NCBI GenBank assembly: GCA_002491165.1
Contig: DKVK01000049.1
Location: forward strand, 1-21,314
Length of the DNA: 21,314 nucleotides
Source of the DNA: Porphyromonadaceae bacterium UBA7180
GTDB lineage: Bacteria > Bacteroidota > Bacteroidia > Bacteroidales > Muribaculaceae
Direction: 5' to 3'
Shown: positions 13,986 through 21,077 of the stretch, piece after piece
Layout: the number at the start of each line of letters is the position of its first letter
Position numbering within the stretch: the stretch's first letter is position 1
Translations under genes and position numbers: made by a program
Notes under the pieces: model-generated
Seen by the model: the letters and a program-made list of their open reading frames with translations, nothing else
Told to the model about the DNA's origin: nothing
Database searches by the model: none

Positions 13986-15236
13986 TTACTGGAAGGCGGT
14001 GACGGTGGTCGTGCCCAGAAGCCGGTCGGCCCTTTCGCCGGGCTGGCGCACGTAAGCCTTCACGGTGTATTCGTTGCGGGTTTCGTATTTGTTGCCGTCT
14101 ATAAAGTACGGGTCGGTGCCGGCGGCCGATTTTACGACATACCTATAGTTATAGGAGCCTTGTTTAAGGGGCATCTCGAGTGTATAGGCATGGCGGTCAC
14201 GGTCGTAGCGCATACGGTTCTGCGCGGAGTAGCGCCCCAGGGTCATCTCCCCTTCCACATACACCTCGGCGTCGATGATTTCCGGCATTTCGAGGGTGAA
14301 ATGTACGGTGACGTAGTCGGCGCCGAGGTCGGCGTCGGTGGCGTTGTATTCGCGTACCATGAAGCGGCCGGACTGCGTCTGGTCGTAGCTGTAACTGCGG
14401 TCGCGTCCGGGGCGGTCGCGGCGGAGGTAGGCGTGGTAGCCCGGCCCGACGTAGCGCACCGAGTCGACGTTCATCCCGGGATAGTCGGCGCGTACCGTCT
14501 CGAAGCGGCGGAACTCGTTGCCGGCTGGGAATATCAACTCGTTGAGGTGTTCGTAAATCACGCGGTTGCCCTGCACGCGCTGCGGGTTGCGTATCACTAC
14601 GGCGTCGGTGCCGGGGACGGCGTTCTGTTCCACTGTGAGCGTAATGTCGCTGTAAGGGTTGCGTATGGCAGTCTGTCCGGTGTCAAGGATGACGTCGAGT
14701 TGCTGGAACTCGCCGTTGAGTCCACGGTCGGTCTGCGAGTCGGCCTGCGCCATTATCTCCACCGCCCCTTCCGAGACGCAGAATCGCGCCTGGAGGAGCG
14801 TCTCGCCCGGGTCCTGCTCGTCATAGACCTGCAGGAGGTAGTTGCCCGAAACCAGCGGGCGCAGCTCTTCGGCGGGCAACTCTATGCGGTAGTTGAGGAA
14901 GTGGACGAATGTGTTCTGCGAGAAGGCATAGTCCTCGATGGCAAGGTCGTTGAAGCCGGAGAGGTATTCCGACTCCACGAGGCCGGAGGGCTGCCAGTCG
15001 GCGTTACAGTGCAGGAGGCGGTAGCGCAGGAAGTCACGGTCTTCGCCGAGGCGGTCGAAGGTGACGGTAAGCGCCTCGTCGCCGCGCAGCGAGATTACCG
15101 GCGGCAGGAAGAAGTTGTCGGAGCGCTGAATCTTGAGCGTGCGGAACGTGGGGTCGAAGATGCCGGGCGCAGTGTCAAGGGCGACGGCCGGCACGGACAA
15201 GGACAATGCTGCCAGGAGGGCGAGGAACTTTCTCAC
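13986..15236 (-). CDS. Type IX secretion system plug protein (DUF5103)
   Basis: The 416-aa exported protein has a signal peptide at about 1-19 (ending AVALD). The rest is the DUF5103/T9SS plug fold. The N-terminal part (DPTFRTLKIQRSDNFFLPPVI, then LRYRLLHCNADWQPSGLVESEYLSGFNDL with its strongly conserved HCNADW) is the PF17116 region. It is followed by Ig-like beta domains, with EVYVEGEMTL and GSYNYRYVV near the end. In Flavobacterium johnsoniae the Plug protein closes the periplasmic side of the SprA translocon when no substrate partner is bound. It overlaps the upstream C_GCAxxG_C_C gene by 4 nt (ATGA), so the two are translationally coupled. At least four proteins in this window carry T9SS-like tails. 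Confidence 0.9.
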   Translation of the reverse strand: MRKFLALLAALSLSVPAVALDTAPGIFDPTFRTLKIQRSDNFFLPPVISLRGDEALTVTFDRLGEDRDFLRYRLLHCNADWQPSGLVESEYLSGFNDLAIEDYAFSQNTFVHFLNYRIELPAEELRPLVSGNYLLQVYDEQDPGETLLQARFCVSEGAVEIMAQADSQTDRGLNGEFQQLDVILDTGQTAIRNPYSDITLTVEQNAVPGTDAVVIRNPQRVQGNRVIYEHLNELIFPAGNEFRRFETVRADYPGMNVDSVRYVGPGYHAYLRRDRPGRDRSYSYDQTQSGRFMVREYNATDADLGADYVTVHFTLEMPEIIDAEVYVEGEMTLGRYSAQNRMRYDRDRHAYTLEMPLKQGSYNYRYVVKSAAGTDPYFIDGNKYETRNEYTVKAYVRQPGERADRLLGTTTVTAFQ

Positions 15237-15631
15237 TGCTTGGTCAAGGCTTTGTGCAGGATTTCTATACCGTTAAGTATCAACTCATTGCAGGGAATGG
15301 CATTCGGTTTGGACTTTAGGTCGCGGCAGCGGAGGAAGCCGTTGTGGCGCGAGGCGAACTCCTCCATCAGCGAGCGTACCTCGCCGTAAGTGCGGGCTTT
15401 CTTCGTGGGATCGGGACCACATATCATGCTCTGCGCGATGGCCATGCCCAGGGGGACGCCGCAGAGTTCGCCGCAAGCGCCCACTCCGCCTCCGAGGCCC
15501 GATGTCATGGAGGCGGCCTGCCCTTCAGTGAGGCCGAGGTCGGCGGCGAAGACCATCAGTACTGTCTGCGCGCAGTTATAACCCTGTTTCCTAATCTCGA
15601 GTGCTTTCTGTTTTCTTTCTTCGAGTGTCAT
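15233..15631 (-). CDS. C_GCAxxG_C_C family protein
   Basis: The 132-aa protein shows the family signature: C20 in GYNCAQTV, GACGELCG with C53 and C57, then C71, C102 and C114. The family (PF09719) is small, often found next to redox or membrane transporters, and thought to bind a metal or take part in thiol redox chemistry. No member has a well-established role that I can cite. It begins 6 nt after the ung stop and overlaps the plug gene by 4 nt. The pairing with ung and plug is a chromosomal neighbourhood rather than an obvious pathway. Confidence 0.9.
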   Translation of the reverse strand: MTLEERKQKALEIRKQGYNCAQTVLMVFAADLGLTEGQAASMTSGLGGGVGACGELCGVPLGMAIAQSMICGPDPTKKARTYGEVRSLMEEFASRHNGFLRCRDLKSKPNAIPCNELILNGIEILHKALTKQ

Positions 15632-15637
15632 TTTTCG

Positions 15638-16306
15638 TTACCAGATAATTGGTGATTTTCCGTGTTGTACGAGGTATTCGTTGGCGCGGGAGAAATGGTG
15701 GTTGCCGAAGAATCCGCGGTAGGCCGAGAGGGGCGAGGGATGCGGCGACTTGAGCACCAGGTGGCGCGAAGTGTCTATCATCGCTCCCTTGCGGGCGGCG
15801 TCGGAACCCCACAGCAGGAACACGAGGCCATCGCGCTTTTCGGCAAGCGTGCGCACGGCGGCATCGGTGAACTGTTCCCAACCGAGATATGCGTGCGACT
15901 TTGGCTGGTGTGCCCTTACCGTCAGCGAGGCGTTCAGCAGCAAAACACCCTGCCGTGCCCAGCGGGAGAGGTCGCCGTCGGCCGGCATCGGGGCGCCGGT
16001 GTCGTCGTGCACCTCTTTGAAAATATTGACGAGCGAAGGCGGCATAGCGACGCCCGGCGCCACGGAGAAGCAGAGGCCGTTGGCCTGCCCCGGACCGTGA
16101 TAGGGGTCCTGTCCGAGGATTACCACTTTCACGTCGTCGAAGGGAGTGAGGTCGAAGGCGGCGAAAATTTCGCACGCGGGCGGGAATACGGCACCGGGGT
16201 TGGCGGCATACTCTGCGTGGACGCCGCGGGCCAGCCGGGCGAACCAGTCGCTTTGGAATACCGGGGCGAGTTGGCGTCCCCATTCCTTCTCGATACGTAC
16301 ATCCAT
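15638..16306 (-). CDS. ung: Uracil-DNA glycosylase
   Basis: The 222-aa family 1 enzyme removes uracil from DNA in base-excision repair. The catalytic water-activating motif GQDPYHGPGQANGLCFSV is at 65-82, with D67. SLVNIFKE holds the minor-groove loop. LLLNASLTV carries the uracil-recognising Asn, and the leucine loop HPSPLSAYRGFFG starts at H189. The full length matches the family norm. The ATG at 16306 fits relatives. First gene of a four-gene unit with C_GCAxxG_C_C, plug and DUF3109. Promoter at 16329-16360, with a leader of only about 16 nt. Confidence 0.97.
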   Translation of the reverse strand: MDVRIEKEWGRQLAPVFQSDWFARLARGVHAEYAANPGAVFPPACEIFAAFDLTPFDDVKVVILGQDPYHGPGQANGLCFSVAPGVAMPPSLVNIFKEVHDDTGAPMPADGDLSRWARQGVLLLNASLTVRAHQPKSHAYLGWEQFTDAAVRTLAEKRDGLVFLLWGSDAARKGAMIDTSRHLVLKSPHPSPLSAYRGFFGNHHFSRANEYLVQHGKSPIIW

Positions 16307-16328
16307 AGGAAAATCGAATTATGTTTTG

Positions 16329-16360
16329 CAAAAATAACGCAAAATCCCGTAGCTGCCAAA
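16329..16360 (-). promoter_or_regulatory. Promoter of the ung operon
   Basis: Minus-strand TTTG (16360-16357), a 20-nt spacer, TATTTTTG (16336-16329). Both boxes match consensus. Confidence 0.75.
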
Positions 16361-16746
16361 TTTCGGTGATAAAAAAACGACCGGAAAGTGACCGTAAACA
16401 TGCCGCAACCGCATCCTGACGCCGCCGTCGAAGCCGGCGCCGCCCTCCTTGCGATGCTGCCGAAACTACGGATGTATAATCATTTCAAGCAAATAGCAAC
16501 GAGCGACGAAGAGAAAACGCACCGGAATACACTATATTATAGAAAAATGCCATCAGGATAGTTAAAAATTCAGTTATTAATATATTCTAACATTTAAAAT
16601 GTCCTAAATAAGCCGAATCATGCTAATTTTGCACCGGATTCGTATATATTTTATCCGCTGCGATTTATAAATATTCTACGAAACCAATAAGGATAAACTC
16701 AGTAACCAATATTTCAGATTTCCGTTTGAAAATTTCTTCCTGAACC
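16361..16746. other. Intergenic region between ung and the secreted-protein gene
   Basis: A GC-rich half (16380-16480) is followed by an AT-rich half. A 53-codon frame (16400-16561, plus) exists but has no recognisable product and its second half is AT-rich; I do not call it a gene. The AT-rich half holds the palindrome ACATTT-A-AAATGT (16590-16602) and the -7 box at 16624-16631. Confidence 0.5.
16590..16631 (+). promoter_or_regulatory. Promoter with overlapping palindrome for the secreted-protein gene
   Basis: TAATTTTG at 16624-16631 is a consensus -7 box. The expected -33 position (about 16600-16603) has no TTTG but is covered by the perfect 13-nt palindrome ACATTTAAAATGT. That could be a regulator site compensating for a poor -33 box (inference). 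The leader would be about 110 nt to the TTG at 16747 or about 148 nt to 16786. Confidence 0.45.
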
Positions 16747-16812
16747 TTGCCAAGCTTTTTTACCTTATTTTATATACTACACGACATCTATAAACTCGTA
16801 TCCATTCCGGTT
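16747..16812 (+). repeat. 66-nt segment duplicated at the window end (internal copy)
   Basis: Matches 21249-21314 at 65 of 66 positions; the single difference is C at 16788 versus G at 21290. Bases just upstream of the two copies are unrelated. The segment spans the last 39 nt before the expected start codon and the first nine codons of the signal peptide. Confidence 0.95.
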
Positions 16813-17979
16813 GCCGCCCTGATATGCGCGACATCCTTGGGCGCCGGAGCCGCCGACTGTAAGTCGGCCGTCCCGGCCGCAGAGCGTTTTCAACTCAATG
16901 CCAAGGCACAGCCTACGGCCACTCTCCCGGCCCCTCGGCATGAAGCCGCCGGCAAAGCCACACGTGACGAAGTGTGCGGCTATTATAACTTCGACTCCTT
17001 CCGTCTGACCCGCGCTTTCCAGGGCTGGGAACGCTCCTATTGCCTCCCCATAGTGATGCCCGGCGAAGGACCCGACGACCTGATACTCTACGGTTTCTGG
17101 GCAGACTTCGACTACGACGGCACCCCTATCTCCGAAGTGCACGCCAAATTCGACCAAGAAGCACAGACCATAACAATCCCCGCCGGAACCTGCCTCGGAA
17201 CCTACGGCGACTATACTTCTTATATATATGTCAGCGACTGGAACACCGACATCATGCTCGACGAGCCCATAGTGCTGAACTATGACCAGGCGAACAAAGG
17301 GATGACCTATTACTGCGAGCCCAACGCCGCCGGGAACGCCCCCGTAAGCTGCCTGATAGTAACAAGCTACCCGGACGCCGTAGGCCAGCACATAACCCAG
17401 GGCGTGGACTTCATCGCTGCCATAGAGATGTACAAGTACAACGGTTCCATGACGCTCACCGACGCAACGCACGTATCTTCGGGCGAAGCCCTGGTTTACA
17501 TCGACCCGACGGCGGGAGGCTTCACGGTGCGCAACTTCGGCAACCGCGGCTACCGCATACCGCTCGACTTCACGGCCGACCTTGAAGCCGGCACCTGCAC
17601 CGCGCAGCCTACCCTCTGCCACAAGGACTTCAAATTCGACGACGGCCGGGTGATGGACCTCCACTTCGCCTCCACCAACGGCACCGCCATAACCGGCACC
17701 ATCGCCAAGAAAGAGGGTGAGGAAAACCTCTACGTGGTGAACATCCCTTCCTGGTCGCTCTATAACATGGCCGACGGCAAAGCCATGGTAGAATACAAGG
17801 ACACATATCTCACCGTGCCTCTGGGCGACAGCAGCGGAGTGGAAACGCCCGTAGCCGACGCTACCGAGGCTCCGGCAGAATACTTCACCCTCCAGGGTGT
17901 GCGCGTGGACAATCCCCGTCCGGGAACCGTGGTTATATGCCGCCGCGGCGACAAGGTTTCCAAAATACTTGTGAAATAA
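16747..17979 (+). CDS. Secreted protein of unknown function with T9SS-type C-terminal tail
   Basis: The open frame from TTG at 16747 gives 410 aa. The natural signal peptide is YKLVSIPVAALICATSLGAG, which should begin at the codon at 16786. Here that codon is ATC, while the duplicate of this segment at the window end has ATG there. No in-frame ATG lies between it and the end of the signal peptide, so either the weak TTG is used, the base is wrong, or the gene has lost its start. The mature part is beta-rich with many Asp/Tyr/Gly, including GFWADFDYDGTPISEVHAKF. I recognise no enzyme motif. The C-terminus (EYFTLQGVRVDNPRPGTVVI, then SKILVK) is a T9SS-like tail. The LRR gene begins 87 nt downstream. 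Confidence 0.75.
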   Translation: MPSFFTLFYILHDIYKLVSIPVAALICATSLGAGAADCKSAVPAAERFQLNAKAQPTATLPAPRHEAAGKATRDEVCGYYNFDSFRLTRAFQGWERSYCLPIVMPGEGPDDLILYGFWADFDYDGTPISEVHAKFDQEAQTITIPAGTCLGTYGDYTSYIYVSDWNTDIMLDEPIVLNYDQANKGMTYYCEPNAAGNAPVSCLIVTSYPDAVGQHITQGVDFIAAIEMYKYNGSMTLTDATHVSSGEALVYIDPTAGGFTVRNFGNRGYRIPLDFTADLEAGTCTAQPTLCHKDFKFDDGRVMDLHFASTNGTAITGTIAKKEGEENLYVVNIPSWSLYNMADGKAMVEYKDTYLTVPLGDSSGVETPVADATEAPAEYFTLQGVRVDNPRPGTVVICRRGDKVSKILVK

Positions 17980-18066
17980 CCCGCACATCCGCCCTCAGAA
18001 AAAACAACACTACGTTTCTGAAACAACCTCTTTCGTTAATTCACTTTTTAACCAATATCTACTTAA

Positions 18067-19485
18067 ATGAAAAATTCATTACGCTTTATGCTCCCCGTAG
18101 CACTGTTCGCACTGGGAACGGCAGCTGCCTCGGCAGACGAATTCGTGGTGGACGGACTGCGTTACTCCACCCTTGACGACAACACCGCCACCGTAAAGAA
18201 ATACGTAGAAGGAACCGACATCGTGATTCCCGCCAAAGTGACCGACCCCGAAACCTCCACGGAGTATTCAGTAGTGCAGGTCGAACGCCAGGCTTTCTAC
18301 AATACAACCGACGTCAAAACCGTAAGCATCCCGTCATCGGTCAAAAAAATCGACACCTACGCATTCTGGAAATGCGGCGCAGAGACTGTCACCATAGCCG
18401 AAGGGCTCGAGGGCATCGGACACGCCGCGTTCAAGGAATGTAAGAACCTCAAGAACATCAACCTCCCCTCCACCCTTACCGAACTCGGCTATATGTGGGA
18501 TGTGACCGGCAACGACGGCTCCGTATTCGTGGGTTGTACAGCCCTTGAAAGTATAGATATTCCCGGAAGCGTGGAACACCTGCCGCAGCTCACCTTCTCG
18601 GAATGCACGAACCTCAAGAACGTTACCCTGCACGAAGGTACCGTTTCGATAGGCGAACACGCCTTCGGAAGCTGCTCCGCGCTCCAGGGCGTAGAGATGC
18701 CGATGTCGGTAGAATCTTGGGAGAGAGGTATCTTCGACAAGAGCGGCGTGGTAAGCCCCGTCATCCCCGGCCGCATAAAAATCATCCCCAACAGCGCGTT
18801 CTGGTATTGCAAGAACATGACCTCCTTCACCATCGAAGAGGGAATAGAGGAAGTAGGCAAGAGCTCCTTCGCGGATGTCGGCCCCATCACCGAAATCAAG
18901 GTCCCCAACTCTGTGGAATGGGTGCGCAGTGACGCTTTCCAGGGCAACGGCGGCGTGAAGAAAGTCTACCTCGGCTCGGGCGTACGCCGCATGGGCCATG
19001 CCTGCCTCGCGGTATGGGTGCCCGATCAGGCTACCAATACCCCGCAATGGGTGCTCGAAGAAATCCACATCGCATCTCCCGTGCCTCCCGTCCACGAGCA
19101 GAACGACGAACACTTCGAACAGGTGGCGGACGACTTCTTCTTCGGCGGCAAGGAGTTCACCGACGAGCTCCGCACACAATTCTACTCCGAAGTTAAGCTC
19201 TATGTGCCTGCCGACGCAGTGGACGCTTACAAAGCAGCCGACATCTGGAGAGAGTTCGTGAACATCCTCCCCGAAAGCAAGCAGGACGGCATCGAAGGCA
19301 TCGCAGCCGAAGGTGACCTCGACATCGAAGGCGGCATTGCCCGTGCAGCCGGCGCCATCGAAGTCTATACCGTCTCCGGCGTCCGCGTAGCCGCAGCTCA
19401 GGCTGAGTTTGACCTCAACACACTCGGCAAAGGCCTCTACATCGTCAAGAGCGGTAACAAGAGCCTCAAGACTGTTGTGAAATAA
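18067..19485 (+). CDS. BspA-like leucine-rich-repeat surface protein with T9SS-type tail
   Basis: The 472-aa protein has a signal peptide at 1-23 (cut after AASA). From about 60 to 330 it carries LRR_5/BspA-type repeats of about 23 residues, each built as AFxxCxxLxxIxIPxSVxxIG. Examples are FKECKNLKNINLPSTL, FVGCTALESIDIPGSV and FGSCSALQGVEMPMSV. A non-repeat part at about 340-430 includes VPADAVDAYKAADIWREF, common in this family. The last 45 residues (AIEVYTVSGVRVAAAQAEFD, then LGKGLYIVKSGNKSLKTVVK) are a T9SS sorting-like tail. BspA of Tannerella forsythia binds fibronectin and fibrinogen; most gut members have no known ligand. It has a terminator downstream. No clear consensus promoter lies in the 87-nt gap, so it may be co-transcribed with the gene before it. 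Confidence 0.93.
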   Translation: MKNSLRFMLPVALFALGTAAASADEFVVDGLRYSTLDDNTATVKKYVEGTDIVIPAKVTDPETSTEYSVVQVERQAFYNTTDVKTVSIPSSVKKIDTYAFWKCGAETVTIAEGLEGIGHAAFKECKNLKNINLPSTLTELGYMWDVTGNDGSVFVGCTALESIDIPGSVEHLPQLTFSECTNLKNVTLHEGTVSIGEHAFGSCSALQGVEMPMSVESWERGIFDKSGVVSPVIPGRIKIIPNSAFWYCKNMTSFTIEEGIEEVGKSSFADVGPITEIKVPNSVEWVRSDAFQGNGGVKKVYLGSGVRRMGHACLAVWVPDQATNTPQWVLEEIHIASPVPPVHEQNDEHFEQVADDFFFGGKEFTDELRTQFYSEVKLYVPADAVDAYKAADIWREFVNILPESKQDGIEGIAAEGDLDIEGGIARAAGAIEVYTVSGVRVAAAQAEFDLNTLGKGLYIVKSGNKSLKTVVK

Positions 19486-19508
19486 GTAAGCATTCCCCTG
19501 ACATGAAC

Positions 19509-19542
19509 ACGGAGGAAGACCCGCCCGCGGGTCCTCCTCCGT
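19509..19542. terminator. Terminator between convergent genes
   Basis: A GC-rich stem pairs ACGGAGGAAGACC (19509-19521) with GGTCCTCCTCCGT (19530-19542), with one mismatch and a small GC loop. It is followed on the plus strand by TTCTTATTTTA. It serves the LRR gene and may also stop the opposing acyltransferase transcript. Confidence 0.75.
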
Positions 19543-19566
19543 TTCTTATTTTATCTATACCGCAGA

Positions 19567-20643
19567 TTATTTCAGTCCGAACATGAAGCGGGTCACCCGG
19601 AAGCGGTTAAGCACATAGCGGTAAAGCAGGAACGGCACGGTGGCGCCCACCGTCAGCGTGATGGCCGTGGCGGCGAGGAAGGGCCATACCTGCGCGTGGC
19701 CGTCTACCAGAGGGAACGTCCGCCCGTCAATCCACGGGAGAACAAGCGATTTAGCAAAGCCGAGGAACGTGGTGTGGAAAAGGTAGATGAGATAAGAGGC
19801 GGCGGAGATTTGGAGCATCGTGCGGCCGAAACACGATGTGGCGTGTGGCACAAGGAATCCGCACAGCGCCGGGACGGCATAGATGGCGAAGTAGGGATTG
19901 GCGTATGCGGCCTGGGGGAGCACGGTGAAGTAAAATACCGAGCTGAGGATGAAGAGCACCGTCGCGATGCAGGCGGGAACCGGAGCCTGGCGTCCGTCGG
20001 GACGTGAGGAGGAGAAACCCACCACGTCGCGGTAGTCGTAAAGCACCGTCCCCAGGACAAAGAATACCGTCATACGTCGTGTCATTTCGAGGCAGAAAAC
20101 ATCCGGCGCGGTGACGGGGAGGTATGCCGCCACAAAGCTGATGGCCAGGAGAACGAGCCGCATTTTAGGCGTCTTGAAGAAAGGAACTATCATGAACATC
20201 CACCACAGCGCCCACACGAACCACAGGTAATACCCGGCGGCCGGAAGGTAGAATATCTCGAGGTATGTGGCCGTCGTCACCGGATGCTGCACATACGCCT
20301 CCCCTTGCATCAGGAGTTTGATGGTAACCACGATAAGAGAGGTAAAGAAGTACGGCACGAGGAGCCGTTTCACTTTTCCCAAAAGGAAAGCGCCATAGCT
20401 CCGGGTACCGCGCGTATGCATGTAGACGAACCCGCTGACCGCCAGGAAAAGCGGCATTATAAAGGTGTGGATGTAAGACACGGCATGCTGCCACCATACG
20501 GGCGCCTCCGCCGGGTCCCAATGTATGAGAACCACAAAGAGGATGGCGAAACCGCGCGCAAAGTCAAACTCGAGCAAACGCCGGCGCCGCGGCCCGGATG
20601 TTACGGCCGGCGTTTCGTTCTGTGTTATGGTTTGTTCCGTCAT
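19567..20643 (-). CDS. Acyltransferase family 3 integral membrane protein
   Basis: The 358-aa protein is of the PF01757 family. Residues 23-45 (RLLEFDFARGFAILFVVLIH) carry the conserved R...H of the first helix, where the His is thought to be catalytic. Around ten hydrophobic helices follow, with SYLIYLFHTTFLGF near the end. Family members transfer acetyl or other acyl groups onto sugars of O-antigen, capsule or other envelope glycans. The acceptor cannot be read from the sequence, and no polysaccharide cluster surrounds it. It stands alone, converging on the LRR gene. No consensus promoter is obvious in 20644-20700. Confidence 0.9.
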   Translation of the reverse strand: MTEQTITQNETPAVTSGPRRRRLLEFDFARGFAILFVVLIHWDPAEAPVWWQHAVSYIHTFIMPLFLAVSGFVYMHTRGTRSYGAFLLGKVKRLLVPYFFTSLIVVTIKLLMQGEAYVQHPVTTATYLEIFYLPAAGYYLWFVWALWWMFMIVPFFKTPKMRLVLLAISFVAAYLPVTAPDVFCLEMTRRMTVFFVLGTVLYDYRDVVGFSSSRPDGRQAPVPACIATVLFILSSVFYFTVLPQAAYANPYFAIYAVPALCGFLVPHATSCFGRTMLQISAASYLIYLFHTTFLGFAKSLVLPWIDGRTFPLVDGHAQVWPFLAATAITLTVGATVPFLLYRYVLNRFRVTRFMFGLK

Positions 20644-20742
20644 GTCGAATAAAAAATAAGTGTCTATGAACCGCCGGTCCTGTCGTGCTACGGCGGCCTA
20701 ATTGAGTAACGGAGAAAAGCGCCGTGAATTATATCTCCTGAA

Positions 20743-20774
20743 TTTGGCGGAAATAAAAAAAAGTTGTAACTTTG
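20743..20774 (+). promoter_or_regulatory. Promoter of tRNA-Arg
   Basis: TTTG (20743-20746), a 20-nt spacer, TAACTTTG (20767-20774). Predicted start is near 20781, about 9 nt before the mature tRNA. Confidence 0.75.
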
Positions 20775-20789
20775 CAGCCGTAAAGGAAC

Positions 20790-20864
20790 GCTCCCGTAGT
20801 TCAATGGATAGAATAATGGATTCCGGTTCCATCGATTGGGGTTCGACTCCCCACGGGAGTACCA
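20790..20864 (+). tRNA. tRNA-Arg (anticodon CCG)
   Basis: The acceptor stem pairs GCTCCCG with CGGGAGT (first pair G-T). The D stem is GTTC/GAAT. The anticodon stem ATGGA/TCCAT encloses loop TTCCGGT, which places CCG at positions 34-36, reading CGG. The variable loop is CGAT. The T stem TGGGG/CCCCA encloses loop TTCGACT. The CCA end is encoded (20862-20864). Confidence 0.96.
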
Positions 20865-20867
20865 GAG

Positions 20868-20895
20868 ACAGCCGCGCCACGTGCCGGCTGTTTTT
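20868..20895 (+). terminator. Terminator of tRNA-Arg
   Basis: Stem ACAGCCG (20868-20874) with CGGCTGT (20885-20891), followed by a run of T to 20895. Confidence 0.8.
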
Positions 20896-20969
20896 CGTTG
20901 CTCACAATACTATTGCCGGGTAGATTATTCCGGGGGAAGGGGCGAAGGAGGCAAAAAAACGGTTAAAAG

Positions 20970-21001
20970 TTTGCGGGGATGGGGAAAAATTCCTAACTTT
21001 G
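20970..21001 (+). promoter_or_regulatory. Promoter of rplS
   Basis: TTTG (20970-20973), a 20-nt spacer, TAACTTTG (20994-21001). The leader of about 70 nt (to 21077) could carry a regulatory structure, as known for some L19 genes. I only see a weak TAGG/CCTA stem near 21023-21040. Confidence 0.75.
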
Positions 21002-21077
21002 CCGTGCTTTTTGTAACCGCTGGTAGGACACGACGGCCTATTATGTTGCAAATCAACCTTTTAACACTGAAATTAAA

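Noticed and set aside
14160..15389. 409-aa open frame on the plus strand
   Set aside because: Antisense to the plug and C_GCAxxG_C_C genes, which have clear family motifs and signal peptide; no motif of its own.
16400..16561. 53-codon frame on the plus strand between ung and the secreted-protein gene
   Set aside because: Composition changes from GC-rich to AT-rich midway, no recognisable domain, and no promoter box in front of it. Could be a decayed fragment, but not supportable as a gene.
16777..17988. 403-aa open frame on the minus strand
   Set aside because: Antisense to the secreted-protein gene, His/Val/Gly-rich low-complexity translation typical of a shadow frame.
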